A DNA stretch of 56,793 nucleotides from Paenibacillaceae bacterium. GTDB taxonomy: Bacteria > Bacillota > Bacilli > Paenibacillales > Paenibacillaceae. Positions 32,286 to 41,641 of the stretch are shown one piece after another. How positions within the stretch are numbered: the stretch's first letter is position 1; each line of letters starts with the position of its first letter. The translations under genes were made by a program, and so were the position numbers. Under the pieces are notes generated by a model. It had not been told where the DNA came from. It saw only the letters and a list, made by a program, of their open reading frames with translations, and searched no databases. The DNA lies in NCBI GenBank assembly GCA_004134985.1, contig REGQ01000036.1, positions 1 through 56,793 of the forward strand. Direction: 5' to 3'.

Positions 32286-33260
32286 ATGGAATATCGTCGA
32301 CTCGGCAACAGCGGATTGAAAGTATCTGCGCTTGGTCTGGGGACGAATGCATTTGGGAAACGGGCGGATGAGAGAACATCCACAGAAATTATCCACTATG
32401 CGATTGAGCATGGAGTCAATTTTATCGACACAGCCAATATTTATGCGGGAACCGAATCGGAAAGGATTATCGGCGAGGCATTGACGGGCCGCCGGCAGCA
32501 GGTTGTCCTGACTACCAAAGCCGGATTGCCACGCGGTCCCGGCGTATATGAACGGGGCTCCTCGCGGCGCCATCTGATGGCAGAACTCGAAGGTAGCCTG
32601 AAGCGGCTGAAGACAGATTATCTTGACCTGTACCAAATCCACACGTTCGATCCTGAGACACCGCTGGAGGAAACGTTGCGGACGCTCGATGACATGGTAT
32701 CCTCTGGAAAAGTACGCTATATCGGAGCATCCAATTACTATGCCTGGGAGTTGATGAAAGCGGTGGGGCTCAGCGAGCGGCTTGGCTTGAATCGCTATGT
32801 TTCCATGCAGACAAGCTATTCGCTGGCTGACCGGACACCTGAGCGGGAACTGGTGCCGCTATGTCTGGATCAGGGACTTGGCATCATCCCCTATTTCCCG
32901 CTGGCGGGCGGAATTTTGACCGGAAAATATACTTCCATACAGGATGCTCCCACCGGTTCGCGCGCAGAGACGGACCCCGGCTTCAAGCGGTTTCTCGAAG
33001 ATGATACGATTGCACTGTCGCGCCAGGCAGGCGAGCTGGCTGACGAATTAGGAGCCACAACAAGCGCCTTGTCGCTGGCTTGGCTAATGGCACAGCCGGT
33101 TGTATCCACTGTGATCGTGGGTGCGACAAGGAAGGAACAGCTGACAGACAACCTGGCAAGTCTGGAGTTGAAGCTGGATGGAGCGACCCTTGCCAAGCTT
33201 CATGACATTAGTGTTCCTTTTCGTGACGGCAAACCGTTCGCCCATTATCGGCTGACTTAG
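32286..33260 (+). CDS. aldo/keto reductase
   Basis: This 324-aa cytoplasmic enzyme has the complete catalytic set of the family: Asp48 and Tyr53 (FIDTANIYAGT), Lys78 (VLTTKAG) and His119 (YQIHTFD). A late NADPH-binding segment reads TVIVGATRKEQLTDNL. It resembles the YghZ/Kv-beta-like subgroup (MEYRRLGNSGLKVSALGLGT). GAGGAGT precedes the ATG. It reduces an aldehyde or ketone using NADPH; the substrate is unknown. It is a single gene with a hairpin downstream, converging with the LacI regulator. Confidence 0.92.
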   Translation: MEYRRLGNSGLKVSALGLGTNAFGKRADERTSTEIIHYAIEHGVNFIDTANIYAGTESERIIGEALTGRRQQVVLTTKAGLPRGPGVYERGSSRRHLMAELEGSLKRLKTDYLDLYQIHTFDPETPLEETLRTLDDMVSSGKVRYIGASNYYAWELMKAVGLSERLGLNRYVSMQTSYSLADRTPERELVPLCLDQGLGIIPYFPLAGGILTGKYTSIQDAPTGSRAETDPGFKRFLEDDTIALSRQAGELADELGATTSALSLAWLMAQPVVSTVIVGATRKEQLTDNLASLELKLDGATLAKLHDISVPFRDGKPFAHYRLT

Positions 33261-33374
33261 TCAGTTTCCAGCAGCCTAATAAGAGATTGGAGCGGGGCGG
33301 ATGCCTCGTCGTTGCGACCGTTCCTGTCTTACTGCTGTATCCTTGTTCGCAGCAGCATTTCGTCAATGACGTGA

Positions 33375-33403
33375 CATAACCCCTGCCAATAGCAGGGGTT
33401 ATG
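33375..33403. terminator. perfect hairpin between convergent genes
   Basis: CATAACCCCTGC pairs with GCAGGGGTTATG around CAATA: a 12-bp perfect stem between the aldo/keto reductase and LacI genes. No long U-tract on either strand. Confidence 0.6.
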
Positions 33404-33456
33404 ACGTTTGCCATCTCGCGAATCGGGCAATGTACGTTGTGAGGACCGCTGCAACG

Positions 33457-34476
33457 TTATTTTTTCTTCTTGATATGGAAATCGGATGAGCCGCGCACCA
33501 GCAGCTCGGAATCAACAGTAAATACCCGCTTGTCCGCAAACTGGTTGTCATTCATCTGGTCGATCAGCTTTTCGACAATAATCGCGCCCATCGTATACTT
33601 CGGCTGGTTGACCGTGCTGAGCCGGGGAGTGAGGTATTTGCTGATCCGGTTGTTGTCGACGCCGACGACGGCCAGCCGCTCCGGTATGGAGAAGCCACGC
33701 TCTTCGCAAAACCGGTACACGCCAAGGGCCATCTCGTCATTTGCCGCGAACACAGCCGTGAAGGTCAGCTTCTTCGCAAACAGACGATTCATCGCTTCAT
33801 AACCCCCCGTCTCATTGAAATCGCCGTTTTCCACAAGCTCCGGACGAAAGGGGACATGATTCTCCTTTAGCGCTTTCAAATAGCCTTCAAGCCGCTCATA
33901 GCTGTCTGTCGCTTCCGGATAGCCGCTCAAAAACACGATATCGCGATGGCCGCAATCCAGCAGATGCTCCACAACCTGGCTGGAAAACTTGACGTTGTCG
34001 GTGTAGATGCACGCGACTTTCGGATGATTGACATTTCTGCCGATGACGGAGATCGAATATCCTTTGTCTACTAATTCGCAAATCTCTTCATCCGACAGCT
34101 GCGGGGTAATCATAATGACGCCATCCATCGTGCGGTTCATCAGCAGCGTAAGGTAGTCCCGTTCCTTCTCGACCTGGTTTTCCGCATCGCAGATAAAAAC
34201 TTTATATTTCCGGGCGTAGGCCATATTCTCAATACCTTTAATAATTTCCGTGAAATAAGCGTTGTTAATGTCCTGGGCGATGACACCGATGGCCATCGAC
34301 TTTTGTGAACGCAAATTTTTGGCCGCGGCATTGGGATGATAATTAAGCTCATCGATGGCTTTCATAACTTTTGTCCTTGTCTTGGGCGTCACGCCATTAC
34401 CCTGATTCAGCACGCGGGAGACCGTTGCAGGCGAGACACCAGCCTTGGCCGCAACGTCAATTATTTTTGCATCCAT
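33457..34476 (-). CDS. LacI-family transcriptional repressor
   Basis: The start is set at the ATG at 34476 (339 aa), nine bases after AAGG; ATG 34482 is an alternative, and the longer TTG frame is unlikely. Residues 1-55 are the LacI DNA-binding domain (IIDVAAKAGVSPATVSRVLN, then the hinge helix NLRSQKS). The remainder is the periplasmic-binding-like sugar sensor (IGVIAQDINNAYF, FTAVFAANDEMALG, VVGVDNN). It is divergent from an LplB/LplC importer operon, and three near-identical dyads lie between, so it probably represses both until an imported sugar binds. Confidence 0.93.
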   Translation of the reverse strand: MDAKIIDVAAKAGVSPATVSRVLNQGNGVTPKTRTKVMKAIDELNYHPNAAAKNLRSQKSMAIGVIAQDINNAYFTEIIKGIENMAYARKYKVFICDAENQVEKERDYLTLLMNRTMDGVIMITPQLSDEEICELVDKGYSISVIGRNVNHPKVACIYTDNVKFSSQVVEHLLDCGHRDIVFLSGYPEATDSYERLEGYLKALKENHVPFRPELVENGDFNETGGYEAMNRLFAKKLTFTAVFAANDEMALGVYRFCEERGFSIPERLAVVGVDNNRISKYLTPRLSTVNQPKYTMGAIIVEKLIDQMNDNQFADKRVFTVDSELLVRGSSDFHIKKKK

Positions 34477-34539
34477 ATCCATCAACCTTACTATATTTTT
34501 TGTTTGACAAATGGTTATTGGGTAATTATAATTCAAAAT

Positions 34540-34553
34540 AAAATCGATTTCAA
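34540..34553. promoter_or_regulatory. LacI-type operator 1
   Basis: AAAATCGATTTCAA contains the dyad AAATCGATTT shared with the two sites further right. It lies about 65 bases upstream of the repressor start, suited to autoregulation. Confidence 0.65.
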
Positions 34554-34644
34554 CAGTGACTAGCTTCTTTGGATTTTAACAAGTTTTGCAGTTGTGAAGA
34601 AGATTAATTGTTTTGGAAACGTAATTTTTGGTGTTTAATTAAAA

Positions 34645-34656
34645 GAAATCGATTTC
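34645..34656. promoter_or_regulatory. LacI-type operator 2
   Basis: GAAATCGATTTC is a perfect 12-base dyad with the central CG typical of LacI-family sites. It is about 105 bases from operator 1 and 80 from operator 3, distances that would permit looping. Confidence 0.75.
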
Positions 34657-34723
34657 ATTTTTCTGAAAAAAGATGTAGAATCGACTAAGGAGAGTGATAT
34701 TCCAATTATTTTTTTGATAAATT

Positions 34724-34737
34724 TGAAATCGATTTCA
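34724..34737. promoter_or_regulatory. LacI-type operator 3
   Basis: TGAAATCGATTTCA is a perfect 14-base dyad about 65 bases before the first permease gene, placed to block its promoter. Confidence 0.8.
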
Positions 34738-34801
34738 TTTTGAGATGAAATGGCCAGCGGCAGAATAAACGTCATTATAAGCGATTCGAGGTGAGCGGTT
34801 A

Positions 34802-35716
34802 ATGTCAGATTTCTTCAAAGAGCTAAGTAAAAACAGAGTGTTGTTTCTCATGATTTTGCCTGCGCTCCTATTTTTCGTTACATTCGCCTACTTCCCGATG
34901 GTCGGCGTATACTACGCATTTACAAATTACAGCTTTGACGGCGGTTTGTTCGGCAGCCCGTTTGTCGGTATGCAAAACTTCCAATTTTTATTCGAGTCCG
35001 GCACGCTGTACGCATTGACGAAAAACACGGTGCTCTATAATTTGGCCTTTATATTTTTAGGAAATATTATGCAGTTGATATGTGCAGTATTTCTCAGTGA
35101 ACTGATTGGCAAATGGTTTAAAAAAACGACCCAATCCATTATGTTTCTGCCATTTTTCATTTCGTTCGTGCTGGTTGGCGCGTTTGTATATAACCTTTTC
35201 AATTTTGAAACCGGTTTTATCAATGCGATGTTCCGCCAGCTTGGCCTGGAGCCATACGATTTTTACATGAATACGACACCGTGGATCTACATTATTATTT
35301 TCTTCAACGTCTGGAAGGGCTTGGGATATGGCACCGTCATTTATCTGGCAGCCATTATGGGCATCAGCGATGAATATCATGAAGCGGCCAAGATTGACGG
35401 AGCCAACATTTTCAAGCGCATTCGCTACATTACGATTCCGCTGCTCAAGCCGACTTTCATATTGCTGATCTTGCTTAGTTTGGGCGGTATTCTGAAAGGA
35501 CAGTTCGATCTGTTCTATCAAATAATCGGCAACAACGGCATGCTGTATGAGACGACAGACATTATCGATACGTATGTTTACCGCTCGCTTGCTGTCAATT
35601 TTGATATGGGCATGGGTACGGCGGCCGGGTTGTATCAATCGTTCTTCGGGTTCGTGCTTGTCATTACGGTCAACTGGATCGTTCGCAAAGTTCAAAAGGA
35701 CTATGCGCTGTTCTAG
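34802..35716 (+). CDS. carbohydrate ABC permease (LplB type)
   Basis: The 304-aa permease has six membrane segments and the EAA loop EYHEAAKIDGANIFKRIRYI. The N-terminal phrase ILPALLFFVTFAYFPMVGVY is typical of LplB. GAGGTGAG lies before the ATG. It is the first gene of a permease-permease-binding protein-glycosidase operon under the LacI operators. Confidence 0.92.
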   Translation: MSDFFKELSKNRVLFLMILPALLFFVTFAYFPMVGVYYAFTNYSFDGGLFGSPFVGMQNFQFLFESGTLYALTKNTVLYNLAFIFLGNIMQLICAVFLSELIGKWFKKTTQSIMFLPFFISFVLVGAFVYNLFNFETGFINAMFRQLGLEPYDFYMNTTPWIYIIIFFNVWKGLGYGTVIYLAAIMGISDEYHEAAKIDGANIFKRIRYITIPLLKPTFILLILLSLGGILKGQFDLFYQIIGNNGMLYETTDIIDTYVYRSLAVNFDMGMGTAAGLYQSFFGFVLVITVNWIVRKVQKDYALF

Positions 35717-35815
35717 GACACATGTTCAACCTTAATTTCCCTGCGAAACGATTGCTGCTCGGCGACAACCGTGCGGTGAACCCGTTTACGCTTAGTATGG
35801 AGGTGCCTATACACA

Positions 35816-36697
35816 ATGCGTGCTGACCGCTCTACTATCGTGTTCAACATTATCGGTTATGTCGTCATTACGATACTTACTCTGCTGTGCGCACTGCCCT
35901 TCTGGCTGATTATATCCGGTTCGTTGTCTGCTGAGAATGACGTTATCCGCGACGGCTTCAGACTGATTCCACAAAATTTCTCGATCGACGCCTACAAGTC
36001 GGTTTTTCAAAATCCGCAGCAAATTTTCAAAGCCTATGAGGTTACAATTTTGCTGACGCTCTCCGGTGCAGTGATTGGCTTGTTCCTGACATCGATGGCA
36101 GGCTATGTGCTCTCGCGCAAAGATTTCAAGTACCGTGACAAGCTGGCCTTCTTCATCTATTTCACCACCTTGTTCAGTGGCGGACTTATTCCATGGTACA
36201 TCTTGATTGTCAATTATTTGGACTGGAAGGACAGCTTTTTGGCTTTGCTGGTTCCATCCCTTCTAAGTGCCTGGAATATTATCCTTATGAAAAATTTTAT
36301 GAAATCCATTCCGGACTCGATAACCGAATCCGCCAAAATCGACGGCGCCGGCGAGTTTACTATTTTTATGAAGTTGATCTTGCCGCTATCTACACCGGGC
36401 TTGGCTACGATCGGGTTGTTTCTTGGACTCTCCTATTGGAACGACTGGTTTTCGGCCAACGTGTTTATTACAACCGAATCGAAGTATCCGCTGCAGTTTC
36501 TGCTCTACAAAATATTGGCGAGTGCAGCCGTATTGAAAACGGATGTTGCCGTCAACCTTGGCGCGGACTTTAAGCCGCCGGCCGAAACGTTGAAGATGGC
36601 CGTAGCCATCATCGTTACCGGACCAATTATTTTCCTTTACCCGTTTGTTCAACGTTATTTTGTTAAAGGTCTCACTATTGGCGCCGTCAAAGGCTAA
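35816..36697 (+). CDS. carbohydrate ABC permease (LplC/YtcP type)
   Basis: The 293-aa permease has six membrane segments, the EAA loop TESAKIDGAGEFTIFMKLIL and the C-terminal GLTIGAVKG signature of LplC. TATGGAGGTG precedes the ATG. It follows the first permease after 99 bases that contain no obvious terminator. Confidence 0.92.
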   Translation: MRADRSTIVFNIIGYVVITILTLLCALPFWLIISGSLSAENDVIRDGFRLIPQNFSIDAYKSVFQNPQQIFKAYEVTILLTLSGAVIGLFLTSMAGYVLSRKDFKYRDKLAFFIYFTTLFSGGLIPWYILIVNYLDWKDSFLALLVPSLLSAWNIILMKNFMKSIPDSITESAKIDGAGEFTIFMKLILPLSTPGLATIGLFLGLSYWNDWFSANVFITTESKYPLQFLLYKILASAAVLKTDVAVNLGADFKPPAETLKMAVAIIVTGPIIFLYPFVQRYFVKGLTIGAVKG

Positions 36698-36766
36698 GGC
36701 ATGACTTGGCTTATTGCAAGCGGAACCAATTGCAAACAATATGATGAAATCAGGGGGAGTTAATCG

Positions 36767-38365
36767 ATGAAGACGCGTTTATTCAAGCTGTTGACGTTAT
36801 GTATGACAGTAGCATTGCTGGCGGCAACGCTGGCTGCCTGTTCAGGCGGTTCCGGAAATGGCGGCGGCAATGGGAATGGAGCAGCCAAAAAACCGGAAGG
36901 AGCCACAACCAATACAGGTACCGACAAGCCGCCGGCTGATACGAAGCCGGACATTTCCAAGAAGGTGGAGCTTAACTGGTATCTGGTAGGCGACGCCCAT
37001 AAGGATACGCCTGAAGTCGTTGCAGAATGGAACAAAATGCTGGAGAAGGATTTGAATGCGACAGTGAAGCTGAACTTCACAACATGGAATGAATGGCAAA
37101 CCAAATACAATCTGCTGCTCACCTCTGGTGAAAAGGTAGATATGCTGTTCGCTTCTTCCTGGGCAGATTTCTTCAAATTTTCCAAACAGGGCGCATTCTA
37201 TGACTTGACTGATCTGCTGCCGGTTTATGCGCCAGAGACTTGGGAACAGGTTCCCGAGCATGACTGGAAAGATGTAACGGTCGGCGGCAAGATTTATGCC
37301 GTGCCAAGCACGCACCCGGAATATACGCCGAACGGCATTGTGTATCGGGAAGACTGGAGACAGGAGTTGAATGTTCCGGAGATTACGGACCTGGACTCCA
37401 TTGAGCAGTACATGGAAGCGGTGAAAACCGGCAAAAACGTGACGCCGATTAAAGGCAGCGCCTGGAACGAAGTTAACACGTTGTTCCACAACTATTATGA
37501 CTTTAATAACATCGGTGGCGACTCCGGCGTAATCGTTGCCAAATCCTACGAAACACCGCGCGAGGTAATTGTGTATCCGTTCACGCAAGAGTTCGAAGAT
37601 TGGGTGAAGCGGATGAAAACCTGGGCTGACAAAGGCTTCTGGCCGTCGAATACGCTGTCGATCAAACAGGAGTCCGGCGATTTCATCAAAACTGGCACAG
37701 GTGCAGTATACTGGCGCAATGCGCCGGGTGCAGCCGGATTTATAGCGGATATCGAGAAAAACCATCAAGATATTACAATGGGCTACTTCCCGTTCAGCCG
37801 TTTTAATAACTATGTCGTTCCAAACCTGGGCATCAACAACGGGATGGCCATTCCTAAAAACTCGGCCAACCCGGAGCGTTCCCTGATGGTACTGGAAAAA
37901 CTGCGCAATGATCCGACTTATTACAACTTGATGACGTATGGTCTGGAAGGTCACAACTATGTGTTTGATGATAATGGCGCGTTGATTTCCCCGGCGCCAG
38001 ACAAAGATCCGGCGAAAGTTACCTCTTACGGCATCGCAAGCTGGGGCTGGAGAAATACGAAGAATGACCATCCGTCGGCTAACCGCTGGGCGGGAGAGGA
38101 TAAGTTGATTGAGGAATTTAAAGCGATTGCCAAGCCAGACATTTTCTCCGCGATTCTGATGGACTATCAGCCGGTGAAAGCCAAATTGGCCGCAGTCAAC
38201 CAAGTGTACCAGCAATTTGGCCAGCCGCTTATGATGGGGCTTGTGCCTGATGTGGATAAGGCGATTGAAAACTACCGCAAAAGGCTGAAATCCGCTGGCG
38301 TGGACGACGTGCTGGATTATGTGCAGAAAGAAGTAAATGCATACGCCGATGATAAAGGTTTGTAA
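36767..38365 (+). CDS. ABC transporter substrate-binding lipoprotein (LplA type)
   Basis: The 532-aa precursor has a lipoprotein signal (MKTRLFKLL, hydrophobic core, lipobox LAACSG with Cys at about residue 25), a Gly/Asn-rich linker and a carbohydrate-binding fold (LNWYLVGDAHKDTPEVV, MLFASSWADFFKF, GLEGHNYVFDDNG). CAGGGGGAG precedes the ATG. Placement after the permeases is the reverse of the operon at 24558. The glycosidase downstream suggests an oligosaccharide ligand released from a beta-linked glucan or related polymer. Confidence 0.92.
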   Translation: MKTRLFKLLTLCMTVALLAATLAACSGGSGNGGGNGNGAAKKPEGATTNTGTDKPPADTKPDISKKVELNWYLVGDAHKDTPEVVAEWNKMLEKDLNATVKLNFTTWNEWQTKYNLLLTSGEKVDMLFASSWADFFKFSKQGAFYDLTDLLPVYAPETWEQVPEHDWKDVTVGGKIYAVPSTHPEYTPNGIVYREDWRQELNVPEITDLDSIEQYMEAVKTGKNVTPIKGSAWNEVNTLFHNYYDFNNIGGDSGVIVAKSYETPREVIVYPFTQEFEDWVKRMKTWADKGFWPSNTLSIKQESGDFIKTGTGAVYWRNAPGAAGFIADIEKNHQDITMGYFPFSRFNNYVVPNLGINNGMAIPKNSANPERSLMVLEKLRNDPTYYNLMTYGLEGHNYVFDDNGALISPAPDKDPAKVTSYGIASWGWRNTKNDHPSANRWAGEDKLIEEFKAIAKPDIFSAILMDYQPVKAKLAAVNQVYQQFGQPLMMGLVPDVDKAIENYRKRLKSAGVDDVLDYVQKEVNAYADDKGL

Positions 38366-38415
38366 TCTATCCTAACGGGCAGCGCCTTCGCGGGAGGCAG
38401 ACCGTTCGAACAGGA

Positions 38416-38456
38416 GCCTGAAGACCGCCGGGGTAAATACTCTGGAGGCTTCAGGC
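38416..38456 (+). other. stem-loop between binding-protein and GH30 genes
   Basis: GCCTGAAG pairs with CTTCAGGC across a 25-base loop. There is no U-tract, so it is more likely an mRNA-processing or stabilising element in the operon than a terminator. Confidence 0.45.
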
Positions 38457-38511
38457 CCTTGGGTAACGTTCGCTCGAAAGGTGCTGTCTGATTGTGTAAG
38501 GGGGAGCATCA

Positions 38512-39861
38512 GTGAGTCAATTAGCGGAAGCTTGGCTGAGTACAATCGATCAATCGCAGCAACTGCAAAGGCAGAACGAAATTGAAATAGCGGATTTTCC
38601 TTCTGTACAGGAAGTAACGGATCGCATTCAGGTGGATGGAAGGACCAAGTATCAGGAAATGGATGGCTTTGGCGCATCCTTTACGGATGCCTCCGCATAT
38701 CTGGTCTATCGGGTGCTTGATGATGAAGCGCGCGAGCAAGTTATGAAACGGCTGTTTGATCCGGTGGAGGGAATCGGCATCAGCTTTGTGCGTCAGGTGA
38801 TGGGCGCTTCCGACTATACTACGCGGATTTACAGTTACAATGATTTGCCGGATGGCGAAGAGGATTTTGAGCTGACGCATTTCAGCATTGACCATGACCG
38901 GGAATATATTATTCCGGCCGTATTGGATGCACTGCGAATTAATCCGGCAATCAAAGTGATGGCCTCCCCATGGAGCGCCCCGGGCTGGATGAAGACGACT
39001 GGCCATATGATTAAAGGCAAGCTGCGGCGAGAATGCTACAGTGTGTATGCACAGTATTTTGTCAAATTCGTACAGGCTTATGAAGAGGCAGGCATTCCCA
39101 TCTATGCGGTATCCGTACAGAATGAGCCGGGCTATGAGCCGAAGGAATATCCGGGTATGCTTGTTTCGGCGGCTGAAGAAGCTGACTTTATCGGCAACCA
39201 TCTGGGCCCGGCTTTTGAGCAGGCGGGCATTACCGCTAAAATTTTGTGCTACGACCATAACTGGGATGTCCCGCTCCATCCGCTCACTGTGCTGTCTGAT
39301 TCGGCGGCTTCTCGCTACGTTTCCGGCGTAGCCTGGCATGTATACGGTGGCGAGCACGAAGCGATGTCGCGGGTGCAAGAGGCGTATCCGGACAAAGGCG
39401 TCTGGTTCACCGAGGCTTCCGGCGGCAGCTGGATTCCTCCGTTTCGCACCGCATTCCTCGATCAGATGAAGCATGTCGTTCGAACCACCCGCAACTGGTC
39501 AAAGAGCGTCGTCTGGTGGAATATTGCCCTTGACGAGCACAATGGCCCAACCGTCCTCTCGAACAGCACTTGTCGCGGTCTGGTTCAGATTAATCAGGAG
39601 AACCATACCGTGAAATACGAGCTGGACTATTATACGATGGGTCATATCAGCAAATTTGTGAAGTCGGGCGCCCATCGGATCGGATCGACCACTTCCCGGG
39701 ATCAATTGGAAAGCGTCGCATTTCGCAATCCGGACGGATCAACCGTGCTTATTCTATCAAACCGGACAGAACAAGAGAAAACAGTGGAGATCAATACCGG
39801 CAAAGGATATGCGACCTGTACGCTTCCTGGCGATGCGGCGGTTACGCTTGTCTGGGCATAA
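38512..39861 (+). CDS. GH30-family glycosidase, cytoplasmic
   Basis: This 449-aa enzyme is a glycoside hydrolase family 30 protein: GFGASFTDASAYL at the start, acid/base Glu205 in VSVQNEPGYEP, nucleophile Glu301 in VWFTEASGG, and the C-terminal beta-sandwich with VLILSNRTEQEKTVEI. It starts with GTG after GGGGGAG. There is no signal peptide, so it works inside the cell, presumably on sugars brought in by the importer encoded just upstream. GH30 members include beta-glucosylceramidases, beta-1,6-glucanases and beta-xylosidases; which applies cannot be told here. Confidence 0.9.
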   Translation: MSQLAEAWLSTIDQSQQLQRQNEIEIADFPSVQEVTDRIQVDGRTKYQEMDGFGASFTDASAYLVYRVLDDEAREQVMKRLFDPVEGIGISFVRQVMGASDYTTRIYSYNDLPDGEEDFELTHFSIDHDREYIIPAVLDALRINPAIKVMASPWSAPGWMKTTGHMIKGKLRRECYSVYAQYFVKFVQAYEEAGIPIYAVSVQNEPGYEPKEYPGMLVSAAEEADFIGNHLGPAFEQAGITAKILCYDHNWDVPLHPLTVLSDSAASRYVSGVAWHVYGGEHEAMSRVQEAYPDKGVWFTEASGGSWIPPFRTAFLDQMKHVVRTTRNWSKSVVWWNIALDEHNGPTVLSNSTCRGLVQINQENHTVKYELDYYTMGHISKFVKSGAHRIGSTTSRDQLESVAFRNPDGSTVLILSNRTEQEKTVEINTGKGYATCTLPGDAAVTLVWA

Positions 39862-39893
39862 AAAAATTGTCGTTTGGAGTTCAAGCGGCGATG

Positions 39894-39936
39894 AACCTCA
39901 CGTTTGGCTGCTGCGGCCAAACGTGAGGTTTTTATT
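39894..39936 (+). terminator. intrinsic terminator of the GH30 operon
   Basis: AACCTCACGTTTGG pairs perfectly with CCAAACGTGAGGTT around a 9-base loop, followed by TTTATT. A 14-bp perfect stem. Confidence 0.9.
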
Positions 39937-40011
39937 GTACAAATTATTGTAAAAAATGATTGCATCTAAAGTAAAAAAGTGGTAATGTTTATTTCATACA
40001 ATTCCGCTAGG

Positions 40012-40121
40012 TATAATGTATTTAAAGGCGGTTCACCGAAATAGATTGTTTTCAACCCGTTCAATCCTTTCAACCGGAGAGCCGGAAAAATCGCTCATGC
40101 GGCTTCTCCGGCTGTTTTTTT
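40012..40121 (+). promoter_or_regulatory. leader with -10 box and terminator before the flavin monooxygenase gene
   Basis: TATAAT (40012-40017) is followed by a roughly 95-base leader ending in CCGGAGAGCCG / CGGCTTCTCCGG (40074-40111), a strong stem, and then a T run (40114-40121). The leader contains three TTCAA repeats and a GGTT/AACC pairing option. I see no known riboswitch or T-box motif. The -35 is weak. The terminator could serve as an attenuator for the gene starting at 40280, or end a small RNA. Confidence 0.55.
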
Positions 40122-40279
40122 ATATTATTAATCAGGCCTTGCTTAGCGATTTTCCACTTAGTTTGACGGCAAGAACGGGTCAGATGGACAAAGAGAGTGG
40201 ATTAGTTTGACGGAAAGAACGGGTCAGATGGGCGAAAGGAAGCCGGTCGGCTCCACGACAAAATGTAAAGGTGATGAAG

Positions 40280-41587
40280 ATGAGCGAATCAAACCGTAGA
40301 ATGATTTTGAGCCTGGTGCTGCAGAACGCCGGCGCCAAAGGTTCCTGGCGGCACCCGAGCACCAGGTTGGAGGAGTTTCATGACATCAAGCATTTTCAGC
40401 GGCTGGCGAAAAAGGCGGAGGCAGCGCGCATCGATTCGCTGTTTATCGCTGACGGGCTGTCTGTGGAGGCGAAAGCCGTTCAGCATGGACCGATTCTTGG
40501 TTTTGAGCCATTGACGCTGCTATCCTCAATTGCCGCCGTAACCGAGCGGATTGGCTTGATCGCGACCATTTCTACAAGCTTCAGTGAGCCTTACAATGTG
40601 GCGAGAACGTTTGCCTCGCTTGATCATATTAGCGGCGGCCGTGCCGGATGGAACATTGTGACAACAGGGGTAGAGCGCACCGCCTTGAACTTTGGCTTGC
40701 AGCAGCTGCCATCTCATGCGGAGCGTTATGCGCGGGCCCGGGAATTTACCGAGGTTGTGCTGAAGCTTTGGGATAGCTGGGAGGCGGATGCGCTGGTGCA
40801 GGACAAAGCTTCCGGCGTGTATGCCGATGCTGCCAAAGTGCATGACATCCACCATGAAGGCAACTATTATTCGGTTCGCGGCGCATTGAATATTATGCGG
40901 CCGCCCCAGGGAAGGCCGCTGCTGGTGCAGGCTGGCGCTTCGGAAGACGGCAGAAGTCTGGCAGCCGAATATGCCGAGCTGATCTTCACTATTCAGAATA
41001 CATTCGAAGATGCGCAGCTTTACTATCAGGATATCAAAGCCAGGGCGGTCAAAGCAGGGCGTTCGCCCGACGATATAAAAGTTCTGCCTGGCCTTCATGT
41101 TATTGTCTGCGCGACAGAAGAGGAAGCACAGCACAAAGCGGGCGATCTGCGGCAGTTACGATCCATTGAGCGGGCCGTCATGTCACTTTCGAACTTGCTC
41201 GGCATTGATTTTTCGGCATATGCGCTTGACGAGCCATTTCCTGATTTGTCCCATGTAAAACAGACCAATTCCTATCAGACCTTCTATCAAATGGTCCAGA
41301 AGATCGTTGCCAAGGAAAAGCTGACATTGCGGGAGCTGCTTGAGAAGCATTGGATCGGCAATGGCGAGCTGAATATTGCCGGTACGCCTCAGCAAGTTGT
41401 CGATGTGATGGAACGTTGGTTCAAGGATGGTGCAGCCGACGGATTCAATGTTATGCCACAGCTTGCCTTTGGCGGAGCGGAAGACTTTCTGGAACTGGTT
41501 GTGCCCGAACTGCAGCGCAGAGGGTTGTTCCCGAGGGATTACTCCGGGCAGACGTTGCGTGAAAATCTTGGCTTTAGCCCACTATAG
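40280..41587 (+). CDS. FMN-dependent monooxygenase, NtaA/SnaA/DszA family
   Basis: The ATG at 40280 is preferred (435 aa) because AAAGGTG lies six bases upstream; GTG 40271 and ATG 40274 fall in the SD. The protein is a luciferase-like TIM barrel of the NtaA/SnaA/DszA group: an early WRHPSTR segment, LFIADG, FEPLTLLSSIAAVTERIGLI, YNVARTFASLDHISGGRAGWN and the late FNVMPQLAFGGAEDFLELVV. These enzymes use reduced FMN from a separate reductase to oxidise chelators, sulfones or similar compounds. No transporter or reductase is adjacent, so the substrate is open. Confidence 0.9.
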   Translation: MSESNRRMILSLVLQNAGAKGSWRHPSTRLEEFHDIKHFQRLAKKAEAARIDSLFIADGLSVEAKAVQHGPILGFEPLTLLSSIAAVTERIGLIATISTSFSEPYNVARTFASLDHISGGRAGWNIVTTGVERTALNFGLQQLPSHAERYARAREFTEVVLKLWDSWEADALVQDKASGVYADAAKVHDIHHEGNYYSVRGALNIMRPPQGRPLLVQAGASEDGRSLAAEYAELIFTIQNTFEDAQLYYQDIKARAVKAGRSPDDIKVLPGLHVIVCATEEEAQHKAGDLRQLRSIERAVMSLSNLLGIDFSAYALDEPFPDLSHVKQTNSYQTFYQMVQKIVAKEKLTLRELLEKHWIGNGELNIAGTPQQVVDVMERWFKDGAADGFNVMPQLAFGGAEDFLELVVPELQRRGLFPRDYSGQTLRENLGFSPL

Positions 41588-41641
41588 ACTGCTATAATAA
41601 CGGTAAGGTTAGGCTGCCCGCGTGCGTGGAGGGTGCGTGAG

